Shown here: positions 8,561 through 15,979 of the stretch, in pieces | Layout: each line of letters opens with the position of its first letter | Position numbering within the stretch: position 1 is the stretch's first letter | Source of the DNA: JAVBMJ01 sp031551275 | GTDB lineage: Bacteria; Bacteroidota; Bacteroidia; Bacteroidales; Rikenellaceae | DNA: 64,000 bases | NCBI GenBank assembly: GCA_031551275.1 | Contig: JAVBNX010000016.1 | Location: forward strand, 22,921-86,920 | Direction: 5' to 3' | Notes under the pieces: model-generated | Seen by the model: only the letters and a program-made list of their open reading frames with translations | What the model was told of the DNA's origin: nothing | The model's database searches: none | Made by a program: the position numbers and the translations under genes

Positions 8561-8568
8561 TACCTTTG
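8561..8568 (+). promoter_or_regulatory. Promoter of the rplY operon
   Basis: TACCTTTG, exact -7 consensus, about 100 nt before the rplY start, leaving a fairly long GC-rich leader. Confidence 0.7.
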
Positions 8569-8666
8569 TGGCCGCAAGTGCAATGGGTAAGTGCGAAAAG
8601 CGCGCTTTGAGTAGCACCCGAGGAAACATTAACCGTAAAGCCGGCGGGCAAAAACGCACAACGACA

Positions 8667-9245
8667 ATGAAAAGCATTCAACTGCAAGGCCAGAAACGCG
8701 AGGCGTTCGGCAAAAAAGAGAGCAAAGCCATCCGCCGCAGCGAGATGATCCCCTGCGTACTCTACGGAGGCACCGAGACCGTTCACTTCTCCGTCGACCA
8801 GAAAGCCCTGCGCGCGCTGATCTACACCCCCAACTCCTACATCGTGGAGTTCGATATCGAAGGCGCCAAGGAGGTCGGCGTATTGCGCGACGTGCAATTC
8901 CACCCCGTCCGCGAGCAGATCCTGCACATCGACTTCTTCCGCGTCATCCCCGGCAAACCCGTCCAGATCGACGTACCCGTGCGCCTGGAAGGCAACTGCG
9001 AAGGCGTCAAGCAAGGCGGTAAGCTGATCCTCAGCGCCCGGAAGATCCGCGTGAGCGCCCTGAAGGAGAACCTGCCCGACGAACTGATCGTGGACGTAAC
9101 CGAGCTCGGCGTAGGCAAGTCGGTCTTCGTAGGCGATCTGAGCTACGATAACGTAACCCTGCTCACCTCGCCCTCGACCGCCGTTTGCGCCGTCAAGGTA
9201 ACCCGCGCGTCGCGTGGTGCAGCCGCCGAGGCAGCCGAAAAATAG
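8667..9245 (+). CDS. rplY: 50S ribosomal protein L25 (Ctc form)
   Basis: 5S rRNA-binding ribosomal protein in the long, two-domain general-stress (Ctc) form; 192 residues. The N-terminal L25 core carries MKSIQLQGQKREAFGKKESK and IPCVLYGGTETVHFSV; the C-terminal TL5-like beta domain includes GKPVQIDVPVRLEGNCEGV. The reading frame is open upstream to 8568, but the ATG at 8667 gives the family N-terminus, so that start is chosen. It heads a plus-strand run with pth 3 nt downstream, a pairing widely conserved in bacteria. Confidence 0.95.
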   Translation: MKSIQLQGQKREAFGKKESKAIRRSEMIPCVLYGGTETVHFSVDQKALRALIYTPNSYIVEFDIEGAKEVGVLRDVQFHPVREQILHIDFFRVIPGKPVQIDVPVRLEGNCEGVKQGGKLILSARKIRVSALKENLPDELIVDVTELGVGKSVFVGDLSYDNVTLLTSPSTAVCAVKVTRASRGAAAEAAEK

Positions 9246-9248
9246 TAG

Positions 9249-9812
9249 ATGAAATACCTCATCGCCGGGCTGGGCAACATCGGCAGCGAGTACGCCCAAA
9301 CCCGACATAACGCCGGATTCAAAGTGTTGGATGCCTTCGCAGGGGCATCCAATGCTGTTTTTGTCCCGTCGCGCTACGGGGCGATCACCGAAGTCCGCCA
9401 CAAGGGAAGGACCTTCTTTTTATTGAAACCCTCGACCTACATGAACCTGAGCGGCAAGGCGGTCAGCTACTGGCTCAAGGCGGAGAACATCCCGTTGGAG
9501 AACCTGCTGGTGGTCGTCGACGACATCGCCCTGCCCTTCGGGGCCGTCCGCCTGCGGGGGCGGGGCTCGGACGGGGGGCACAACGGCCTGGCCGACATCA
9601 ACGCCACGCTCGGCACGGACAACTACGCCCGGCTGCGTTTCGGCGTGGGCGGCGACTTCCCCAAGGGCTTCCAGGTGGACTACGTGCTGGGCGAGTGGAG
9701 CGACGAGGAACAGAAAACCCTGCCCGAGCGGCTCCAGGTGGCGTGCGACGCGGTCAAGGCGTTCGGGCTCTCGGGCCTGAACTTCGCCATGAACAACTAC
9801 AACAAAAAATAA
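9249..9812 (+). CDS. pth: Peptidyl-tRNA hydrolase
   Basis: Releases tRNA from peptidyl-tRNAs that drop off the ribosome. Full-length at 187 residues. Family signatures: AGLGNIGSEYAQTRHNAGF near the N-terminus (catalytic His in TRHN), PSTYMNLSGKAV (about 60-71), VVVDDIALPFG (Asp of the active site) and GSDGGHNGL. Starts 3 nt after the rplY stop. Confidence 0.97.
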   Translation: MKYLIAGLGNIGSEYAQTRHNAGFKVLDAFAGASNAVFVPSRYGAITEVRHKGRTFFLLKPSTYMNLSGKAVSYWLKAENIPLENLLVVVDDIALPFGAVRLRGRGSDGGHNGLADINATLGTDNYARLRFGVGGDFPKGFQVDYVLGEWSDEEQKTLPERLQVACDAVKAFGLSGLNFAMNNYNKK

Positions 9813-9818
9813 TCCGCC

Positions 9819-10202
9819 ATGGAGGGCGTAAGGTTGGATAAATGGCTCTGGGCCATGCGGATCTTCAAGACCCGCAGCGACGCGGCCGAGGCGTGCCGCG
9901 CCGGGAAGGTCACGGTGGGCGGAACCCCGGCCAAACCCTCGCGCGACATCCAAACCGGCGATAGGGTCGGGGTGCGCAAAGGCGCCGTCAACTACCTCTA
10001 CGTGGCCAAAGAGCTGGTCTCGAGCCGCCTTTCGGCCAAGGACGTACCCGCCTTTATGGACGATGTGACCCCCGCCGAAGAGCTGGCCAAGCTCAACGCG
10101 CCGCGCCAGACGGTCTTCGTCTCCCGCGACCGGGGCACAGGCCGCCCGACCAAGAAAGAGCGCCGCGACATCGACGCGCTGATGGATAATTTCGACTTTT
10201 AA
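9819..10202 (+). CDS. hslR: S4-domain RNA-binding heat-shock protein (Hsp15 type)
   Basis: Small basic protein of 127 residues with an N-terminal S4 domain (VRLDKWLWAMRIFKTRSDA, then ACRAGKVTVGG and GDRVGVRKG). Hsp15 proteins bind stalled 50S subunits carrying peptidyl-tRNA, which fits its place directly after pth (6 nt gap). The C-terminal tail is charged (GRPTKKERRDID). Full-length for the family. Confidence 0.9.
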   Translation: MEGVRLDKWLWAMRIFKTRSDAAEACRAGKVTVGGTPAKPSRDIQTGDRVGVRKGAVNYLYVAKELVSSRLSAKDVPAFMDDVTPAEELAKLNAPRQTVFVSRDRGTGRPTKKERRDIDALMDNFDF

Positions 10203-10229
10203 GAGTAAATTTTAGACGAACTCTAAGCC

Positions 10230-10811
10230 ATGCTGATCGCACGCACCAAACGCAAAGAGAACATCGCCGAGTACATCCTCTACCTGTGGCAGTTGGAGGA
10301 CCTGCTCCGCGCATTGCAATTCAGCCCCGAAGCCATCTGGTCGACTCTGGTCAGCCGCTTCGACGTGGATGAAGATCAAAAGCAGGAGATCTTCCTCTGG
10401 TACATGGAGCTCTCCACCCTGCTGCGGCAGGAGGGCAAGGAGGCCCACGGCCATTTGGACCACACGCTCCACCTGATCGACGATCTGGAGGCCCTGCACC
10501 GCGAATTGCTGCAACTGCCCGTCGGCGAGGCCTACCGGGAGGCGTTCGCCCGTCTCGCCCCCGAGCTGCCGGCTCTGCGCAAAACGATGGACAAACCCGA
10601 CATCAAGGACATCGAGTTGTGTTTCAGGGCCCTGTACGCCGTGATGCTCTACCGAATCAAAGCCTCGGGCAAAGACCCCGGCCATCAGGACGACGAAATA
10701 CCCAAACAGATCGCCGACACGTTGGAGCTGATCTCCCCCGTGATCGCCACCCTGGCCGCCTTGTACGGCAAGGCCGAGCGCGGCGAAATCGACCTGAGCA
10801 AAGCGGATTGA
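10230..10811 (+). CDS. DUF4924 family protein
   Basis: Cytoplasmic, largely helical protein of 193 residues of a Bacteroidetes-specific family. The N-terminus IARTKRKENIAEYILYLWQLEDLLR is the recognised start of DUF4924. Function unknown; no catalytic motif is visible. It follows hslR by 27 nt and probably belongs to the rplY transcription unit. Confidence 0.85.
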   Translation: MLIARTKRKENIAEYILYLWQLEDLLRALQFSPEAIWSTLVSRFDVDEDQKQEIFLWYMELSTLLRQEGKEAHGHLDHTLHLIDDLEALHRELLQLPVGEAYREAFARLAPELPALRKTMDKPDIKDIELCFRALYAVMLYRIKASGKDPGHQDDEIPKQIADTLELISPVIATLAALYGKAERGEIDLSKAD

Positions 10812-10874
10812 TTTAAAGGTATGGTTTTTGCTGAATGTTAAGGTCAGGCAAAACAACCTTTAAAATCAACCGAT

Positions 10875-11366
10875 ATGAACAAGCATCAAAAAAGCATCGA
10901 CCTGCTCAACAAAGGCGTAGGCGCGGAAATCGCCACCGTTCTCCAGTACATCTACTACCACACCCATTGCGAGGACCAGGGCTACAACCTGCTGGCCAAG
11001 ATGTTCCGCAGCCGTGCGGTCCAGGAGATGATGCACATCGAGCAATTCGCCGAGCGCATCCTCTTTCTGGACGGCGACGTGGTCATGGAACCCGCCTTCA
11101 AGGTCATCCCCGAGTTGGACGTGAAAAAGATGGTCGAAAAGGCCCTCGCCCTGGAGATCAAGACCGTGGAGGACTACAACTCATGGGCTAAGGAGTGCAG
11201 CGAAAACGAGGACGCCGTCTCCTACCGCCTGTTCGAGACCATTACCCAGCAGGAAGAGGAGCACCAGGACGACTTCCAGACCGAACTCGACCACATGAAG
11301 ACCTTCGGCGCAACCTACCTGGCCCTCCAATCGATCGAATACTCGAAAGAGAAGGCCAAGGGATAG
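10875..11366 (+). CDS. bfr: Bacterioferritin / ferritin-like protein
   Basis: Four-helix-bundle iron storage protein of 163 residues. Di-iron ligands are in place: Glu in GVGAEIATVLQYIYYH (about 17), EMMHIEQ (ExxH, about 50-53), Glu in EIKTVEDYN and the EEEHQDDF motif (about 125-132). A candidate haem-ligating Met lies near residue 48, as in bacterioferritins. Full-length. A terminator follows directly; the 60-nt upstream gap has no exact promoter consensus. Confidence 0.9.
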   Translation: MNKHQKSIDLLNKGVGAEIATVLQYIYYHTHCEDQGYNLLAKMFRSRAVQEMMHIEQFAERILFLDGDVVMEPAFKVIPELDVKKMVEKALALEIKTVEDYNSWAKECSENEDAVSYRLFETITQQEEEHQDDFQTELDHMKTFGATYLALQSIEYSKEKAKG

Positions 11367-11382
11367 GACGCCATACCGTAGT

Positions 11383-11415
11383 GAAAAAGGATCGCTGAAA
11401 GGCGATCCTTTTTTC
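11383..11415. terminator. Bidirectional terminator between bfr and the histidine kinase
   Basis: Stem AAGGATCGC / GCGATCCTT with loop TGAAAG, A5 on the left and T6 on the right; serves convergent genes. Confidence 0.9.
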
Positions 11416-11419
11416 TTCA

Positions 11420-12907
11420 CTATATAAAAGCGTGGACGATCTCGGTAATCTTCGATGCGGAATAGGGCTTGGATATCACGTCGTTGCACCCGCTCTCCAT
11501 CGCCCATTTCTGCTCGTTGTAGAAATTGTCGGCCGTGATACCGATGATCGGAACGCTGGCCGAGATGGCGCGGATCTTCCCGGCCGCCTCGATGCCGTTC
11601 ATGACCGGCATTTCGATGTTGAGCATGATTAGATCGGGCTTGTCCAGAATAAAGGAACTGACCGCCTCTTCGCCGTTGTGCGCCCAGCTCAGGTCGTAGT
11701 CGTCGCCCAGCGCCTCCTGAATGGGAGGAAAATCCTCCTTGACGCTCTCGGCGATCAATATTTTGCGCCGTTGTTGCCCGTGGAGCTCTTTGAGCGAGCC
11801 GATCTTCTCGGTCTGTTCCTGCCGGGCCACGAAAACGTCGGCCGCGTTGCGGTAAGGAATGGAGATCGAGAAGGTACTGCCCTTGCCCAGCTCCGATTCG
11901 ACGCCGATCTCCCCGCCCAGCAAACCCGCCAGGGTCTGGCTGATGGTCAACCCCAGGCCCGTGCCCTGGGCGTGTTCGTTGACTTTTTCGAAGCGGCCGA
12001 AAATCGTCCGGAGCTTGTCGCCGGGAATGCCGATACCCGTGTCTGTCACACTGAATCTCAAATAATTGCCCTGCTCGGCAACTCCCAATGTGATGCTCCC
12101 CTCACGGGTGTTCTTCATCGCATTGGAGAGCAGGTTTTGCAACACCTGCATCAGGCGTTTTTGGTCGGTCAGCACCGATATTTTATGGTCGGGCATCTCT
12201 ATGCGCAACTCGACCCCCGGATTCGCTGCCATGCCGGGGGCGAAGGTAAACTCGATCTCCCTGAACATGGCGGCGACCTCCATTTTGGCGAATTTTATTT
12301 CGTACTTGCCGGACTCCATCAACGACAGGTCCAATATGTCGTTGACGAGTTGCAGCAACAGCCGGTTGTTGGTCTGTATCAACTCCAGGTACTGCTGCCT
12401 GATGTGCGGATCGTTTTCTGTGGCCACCAACTCGGAGAATCCCACGATGGCGTTCAGCGGCGTACGGATCTCATGGCTCATGTTAGCCAGAAACGCGCTC
12501 TTCATTTTATCCGCCTCTTCCGCCTTCTTACGGGCCGCCAGAAGGCCGTTCATGCGCCGCACCCGGTCTCCGATGTCGTGGATCAGGGCAAAGACCGTCT
12601 CGTTGTCGGCGGGCATCAACCGCGCCTGGTAGTAGTAGGTCGTACCGAACAAATCGAGGTGGTACTCGATCTCTTTCATCTGCTTGCGGTCCAGGCACTC
12701 GGCGATGTTGCGGATAAACAACTCGCTCACCTCGGGCGAATAGATGTTCCGCGCGGTGGTCCCGATCAGCTCCTCCTTGTTGTGGAAGAGCTGTAATCCA
12801 TCGGGCGTGATGATGTCCGCAAAGTTGAATTCCCTGTCGAAGACAAAGATAAAGTCCGGGAACAGGGCGTTTATCAGGGTTTTGTACTGGTGCTCTACGT
12901 TTATCAT
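11420..12907 (-). CDS. PAS-HisKA-HATPase hybrid sensor kinase with degenerate receiver
   Basis: Cytoplasmic sensor kinase of 495 residues with no membrane segment. A PAS-like sensor (about 5-115) precedes HisKA with the phosphorylated His in NMSHEIRTPLNAIVG (about His145), a HATPase domain with N box LLSNAMKN, DTGIGIP and GTGLGLTISQ, and a C-terminal receiver (about 380-495). The receiver has LIMLNIEMPVMNG, so Asn430 occupies the phospho-acceptor Asp position; the upstream acidic pocket also reads AESVKED in place of the usual DD pair. It is therefore probably not phosphorylated. The ATG at 12907 is chosen over 12931 because the -7 box at 12935 would start transcription near 12928. No partner regulator is adjacent. 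Confidence 0.9.
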   Translation of the reverse strand: MINVEHQYKTLINALFPDFIFVFDREFNFADIITPDGLQLFHNKEELIGTTARNIYSPEVSELFIRNIAECLDRKQMKEIEYHLDLFGTTYYYQARLMPADNETVFALIHDIGDRVRRMNGLLAARKKAEEADKMKSAFLANMSHEIRTPLNAIVGFSELVATENDPHIRQQYLELIQTNNRLLLQLVNDILDLSLMESGKYEIKFAKMEVAAMFREIEFTFAPGMAANPGVELRIEMPDHKISVLTDQKRLMQVLQNLLSNAMKNTREGSITLGVAEQGNYLRFSVTDTGIGIPGDKLRTIFGRFEKVNEHAQGTGLGLTISQTLAGLLGGEIGVESELGKGSTFSISIPYRNAADVFVARQEQTEKIGSLKELHGQQRRKILIAESVKEDFPPIQEALGDDYDLSWAHNGEEAVSSFILDKPDLIMLNIEMPVMNGIEAAGKIRAISASVPIIGITADNFYNEQKWAMESGCNDVISKPYSASKITEIVHAFI

Positions 12908-12934
12908 CGAGGGGATGTTTGCAATATGCAATAC

Positions 12935-12942
12935 AAATGTAC
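12935..12942 (-). promoter_or_regulatory. -7 box of the hybrid kinase gene
   Basis: Minus-strand TACATTTG. It decides the start codon of the kinase gene (12907). Confidence 0.7.
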
Positions 12943-12959
12943 AAAAGATTCCGACAAAA

Positions 12960-13610
12960 TCAACGCATCCTGTACTTTGAAACCCGATGAAAAGAGGGAA
13001 CGATATCTTCTTCCTTTACCTCGGGCGCAGGGTTCTCCAGCGTCCCGAAAGGCGACTTCCCCTGCGCGAACTCCTCGATCTCGGTCTTCAGCAGGTTCAT
13101 GTTGTAGGTGTTGGAATTCCAGCCGATCACGGCGTTGCTTCCGCTCCAAAGTTCGATTCTTACCATGCTGTTAATCAGCACCTTGTCAATACACCGAATG
13201 ACAGTTATTACCCTACCGCTAAATGCTTCCGACGAGAACAGCACCCAGGTGTCTCCATCTGCATACCAACAAGGCAATTCATAATATTTTGTCAAAGCCT
13301 TCATAATGAAGCGGAATTCCTCCGGGGAAAGCCGGGCGGATGCCGTTTCAAACTTACGCATAAGAGATTTTCCGGCGAAAATAAAGATCGCAGCCGCAAG
13401 CGCTAGCGACGGGATGATAATCAGTATATTGTCGGCGTGAACCTTCCCCCATCCCTCAAGCTGTATAACAACAGCCAAAAACACCAACGCTATGCCTCCA
13501 ATAAAAACGGGATACCAATAATATTCGACCGTCTCCCTAAAACCCAGCCACCGCCTGCCTTTCCGCCTGGCGATTTCCGTAATGATTCTGGCGTCCGCGT
13601 CGGTAATCAT
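12960..13610 (-). CDS. Two-helix membrane protein of unknown function
   Basis: I do not recognise this 216-residue protein. It has a basic N-terminus, two transmembrane segments (about 32-51 and 63-80), then a cytoplasmic beta-rich domain (FETASARLSPEEFRFIMKAL onward) that resembles YcxB-like membrane-associated domains only in general layout. It starts 7 nt after korB, so it is likely the last gene of the kor operon. A link to the oxidoreductase is inference from position. Confidence 0.7.
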   Translation of the reverse strand: MITDADARIITEIARRKGRRWLGFRETVEYYWYPVFIGGIALVFLAVVIQLEGWGKVHADNILIIIPSLALAAAIFIFAGKSLMRKFETASARLSPEEFRFIMKALTKYYELPCWYADGDTWVLFSSEAFSGRVITVIRCIDKVLINSMVRIELWSGSNAVIGWNSNTYNMNLLKTEIEEFAQGKSPFGTLENPAPEVKEEDIVPSFHRVSKYRMR

Positions 13611-13617
13611 GGTGCCC

Positions 13618-14370
13618 CTACCCTTTCAGATCGCCGAGCGGATAGACCGGAAACATATTCTCGACCATCCAGTCGTTGGCTTTGGTGGGCGTGAGCTTCC
13701 AACCGCTGTTGCAGGTAGCGACGATCTCGATAAACGACAACCCCTTGCCTTCCATCGAGTTCTCGAACGCCTTGCGGATCGCTTTTTTCGCTTTGCGGAC
13801 GGCGGCGGCGGTGTGCACGCTCTGCCGGCTGACGTAGCACACCCCGTCGAGGTGGGCCACCATATCGGATACCACGAACGGGTAGCCGTGCAGTTTTGGA
13901 TCGCGGCCGTCGGGAGTCGTGGCGGTCTTTTGGCCCAGGATGGTGGTCGGGGCCATCTGCCCGCCGGTCATGCCGTAGATGGCGTTGTTGACGTAGATGA
14001 TGGTAATATTCTCGCCCCGGTTGCAGGCGTGGATCGTCTCGCCCGTGCCTATGGCGGCCAGATCGCCGTCGCCCTGGTAGGTGAAGACCAGCTTATTCGG
14101 GCTCAGGCGCTTGATTCCCGTGGCCACCGCGGCGGCACGGCCGTGCGCGGCCTGGAACCAGTCAATATCTATATAATTGTATGCCAGCACGGAACACCCC
14201 ACCGGAGAAACACCGATAGCGATTTCCTGCGCATTCATTTCGTCGATCACCTCGGCCACGATCTTGTGGATCGTCCCGTGGCTGCACCCCGGGCAGAAGT
14301 GCATCGGCGCGTCGGTCAGAAGCCTCGGCCGTTGGTAAACCGGTTCGCCTATGTTGTTTTGCTCGCTCAT
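13618..14370 (-). CDS. korB: 2-oxoacid:ferredoxin oxidoreductase, beta subunit
   Basis: Thiamine-diphosphate-binding subunit (250 residues) of a 2-oxoglutarate-type ferredoxin oxidoreductase, which couples oxidative decarboxylation of a 2-oxoacid to reduction of ferredoxin and formation of an acyl-CoA. Visible motifs: CPGCSHGTIHK (about 22-32, cluster/ThDP region), the ThDP signature GDGDLAAIGTGE ... NNAIYGMTGGQ, and ILGQKTATTPDGRD. One nucleotide separates it from korA. The gamma subunit gene is 12 kb away (26291). Confidence 0.92.
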   Translation of the reverse strand: MSEQNNIGEPVYQRPRLLTDAPMHFCPGCSHGTIHKIVAEVIDEMNAQEIAIGVSPVGCSVLAYNYIDIDWFQAAHGRAAAVATGIKRLSPNKLVFTYQGDGDLAAIGTGETIHACNRGENITIIYVNNAIYGMTGGQMAPTTILGQKTATTPDGRDPKLHGYPFVVSDMVAHLDGVCYVSRQSVHTAAAVRKAKKAIRKAFENSMEGKGLSFIEIVATCNSGWKLTPTKANDWMVENMFPVYPLGDLKG

Positions 14371-14371
14371 C

Positions 14372-15469
14372 TTACTTGCACTTTGAAATTACCCGCTCTT
14401 TGAGCGCCTCGTAAACTTCTTCGGGAGAGTGGATTACCCCGCCATTGCGCCCGAAGTGGGCCACCACCGGGTCGCACCCCACCCCGCTCCTCACGTCCTC
14501 GACCATCTGTCCCGCGCTCAGCTCGACGGACAAAAAGCCCTTCGCGCCGCGCCTGGCGATCCTTTCCAGCTCCGCAAAGGGAAACGGGAAAAGGGTAACC
14601 GGCCTGAACAACCCCACTTTATGCCCCTCTGCGCGTGCCAGTTGCATGGCCTTGGTCCCGATCCGGGCCGACGAACCGTAGGCCACGATCACATAGTCCG
14701 CGTCCTCGCACATGATCTCCTCAAAACGGACCTCATCCTTGCGGATGGCGTTGTACTTGGCGGTCAGCGTATCGATAAACCGCTCCTGCCCGTAAGGATC
14801 GAGGTCGAGCGAAGTAACGATATTTCGCCCCCGCGAAGCCGGTTTCCCCATCGCCGCCCACGAGCCGCAAAGCTCGATGCGCTCCTGCTCGGTCATGCGC
14901 TTGCGGGCGGGCGAGAGCTGCACTTTCTCCATCATCTGCCCGATCAGCCCGTCGGAGAGCATCAAAACCGGGGTCAGGTACTTGAAGGCCAACTCCAACC
15001 CGAGCCCCACGAAGTCGTACATCTCTTGCACCGAGTTGGGCGCGAGAACGATCATGTGGTAATCGCCGTGGCCGCCCCCCTTGACCGACTGGAAGTAGTC
15101 GCTCTGCGCGGGCTGGATGGTCCCCAAACCGGGGCCGCCCCGCGACACGTTGACGATCAGCGCGGGCAACTCCGCCCCCGCCAGGTAGCTGATGCCCTCG
15201 AGCATCAGCGAGATGCCGGGGCTCGACGAGGAGGTCATCACGCGTGCGCCCGTCCCGGCCGCGCCGTAGACCATATTGATCGCCGCCACCTCGCTCTCGG
15301 CCTGCAACACGGTCATCCCGGTCGTCTCCCAGGGCCGCATGGCCATCAAAGTCTCCAATATTTCGGACTGGGGCGTGATCGGATAGCCGAAATAGCCGTC
15401 CACGCCCGCGCGGACCGCAGCCTCGGCCACCGCCTCATTGCCTTTAAGTAGTTTTATTTCTGGTTTCAT
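14372..15469 (-). CDS. korA: 2-oxoacid:ferredoxin oxidoreductase, alpha subunit
   Basis: Alpha subunit of 365 residues pairing with KorB. The signature FGYPITPQSEILE (about 24-36) binds the pyrimidine/CoA region; AESEVAAINMVYGAAGTGARVMTSSSSPG is the conserved catalytic segment. The reading frame is open far upstream, but that extension reads through the repeat at 15516-15579 and the ferredoxin gene, so the ATG at 15469 (MKPEIKLLKGNEAV) is chosen. It is separated from korD by 137 nt holding one REP-like element. Confidence 0.93.
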   Translation of the reverse strand: MKPEIKLLKGNEAVAEAAVRAGVDGYFGYPITPQSEILETLMAMRPWETTGMTVLQAESEVAAINMVYGAAGTGARVMTSSSSPGISLMLEGISYLAGAELPALIVNVSRGGPGLGTIQPAQSDYFQSVKGGGHGDYHMIVLAPNSVQEMYDFVGLGLELAFKYLTPVLMLSDGLIGQMMEKVQLSPARKRMTEQERIELCGSWAAMGKPASRGRNIVTSLDLDPYGQERFIDTLTAKYNAIRKDEVRFEEIMCEDADYVIVAYGSSARIGTKAMQLARAEGHKVGLFRPVTLFPFPFAELERIARRGAKGFLSVELSAGQMVEDVRSGVGCDPVVAHFGRNGGVIHSPEEVYEALKERVISKCK

Positions 15470-15515
15470 GTCTCTATTTTTGATCGTTGTGTTGGTTGGG
15501 GCGGGTGTTTGCCTT

Positions 15516-15579
15516 TCGATCACCCCTCCCCGTCCCTCCCCTAACCGTAGGGGAGGGGGAAGTCTAAGGTGCTGCCGCT
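15516..15579. repeat. REP-like palindromic repeat, copy 1
   Basis: CGATCACCCCTCCCC, then a palindrome CTCCCCTAACCGTAGGGGAG, ending AAGGTGCTGCCGC. About 62 bp. Copies 2 and 3 are at 29773-29911 (interrupted) and 31344-31407. It lies inside the kor operon. Confidence 0.85.
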
Positions 15580-15606
15580 CCCGCTCTGCATTGCGATCCG
15601 CGCAAC

Positions 15607-15819
15607 CTACCGTTGCCTGAAAACAGTTATGCAACCATCCGGACAAACGAGGGCACAACTCGCACAACCCGTGCACTCGTCCGGTTTGGCCGACATACAA
15701 TAGTGGTAGCCCTTGGCGTTCACCCCGGGGGCCAGGGCCAACACCTGGAACGGGCAGTTGACCACGCACACCTCGCAGCCCTTGCAGCGGGCCGTATCGA
15801 TTTTCAATGTTCCTTTCAT
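15607..15819 (-). CDS. korD: 4Fe-4S ferredoxin subunit (KorD)
   Basis: A 70-residue dicluster ferredoxin with CKGCEVCVVNCP and CTGCASCALVCP motifs, the electron-transfer (delta) subunit for the downstream KorA/KorB. An in-frame ATG exists at 15828, but the -7 box at 15833-15840 predicts transcription starting near 15826, so the ATG at 15819 is preferred. The leader is then only a few nucleotides. Confidence 0.9.
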   Translation of the reverse strand: MKGTLKIDTARCKGCEVCVVNCPFQVLALAPGVNAKGYHYCMSAKPDECTGCASCALVCPDGCITVFRQR

Positions 15820-15832
15820 CCTTGCCATGGTG

Positions 15833-15840
15833 CAAAGGTA
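15833..15840 (-). promoter_or_regulatory. -7 box of the kor operon
   Basis: Minus-strand TACCTTTG. It lies within the 14-bp sequence (15833-15846) that is duplicated on the far side of the 64-bp element at 15847; the distal copy has lost one base (TACTTTG) and so breaks the consensus. Confidence 0.7.
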
Positions 15841-15846
15841 CTAAAA

Positions 15847-15910
15847 GCTGAGCGCAATCGTGCAAGCTTGCTTGCGAAAGATTGCCGAAGCGCAAAACTT
15901 TCGGCGAAGC
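15847..15910. mobile_element. Small palindromic element, copy A (64 bp)
   Basis: Member of a four-copy family. Core GAGCGCAATCGTGCAAGCTT continues with an inner hairpin GCAAG-CTTG-CTTGC and outer stem GCAATC/GATTGC, ending GGCGAAGC. It is flanked by CAAAGGTACTAAAA (15833-15846) and CAAAGTACTAAAA (15911-15923), an imperfect direct duplication that includes the kor promoter. No coding capacity. Confidence 0.65.
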
Positions 15911-15919
15911 CAAAGTACT

Positions 15920-15960
15920 AAAAAAAACGAAGCCGGACTCGCCCTGCGGCAGTACCGGCT
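15920..15960 (-). terminator. Terminator of the serC-serA-DUF1015 operon
   Basis: On the minus strand AGCCGGTACT pairs with AGTCCGGCT (one bulge), followed by TCGTTTTTTTT. Confidence 0.7.
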
Positions 15961-15979
15961 CCTGTTATTTTACCTATCG

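Noticed and set aside
15470..15913. Long N-terminal extension of korA (open frame to 15913)
   Set aside because: It reads through a REP-like repeat, the korD gene in another frame and element A; the ATG at 15469 gives the family start.
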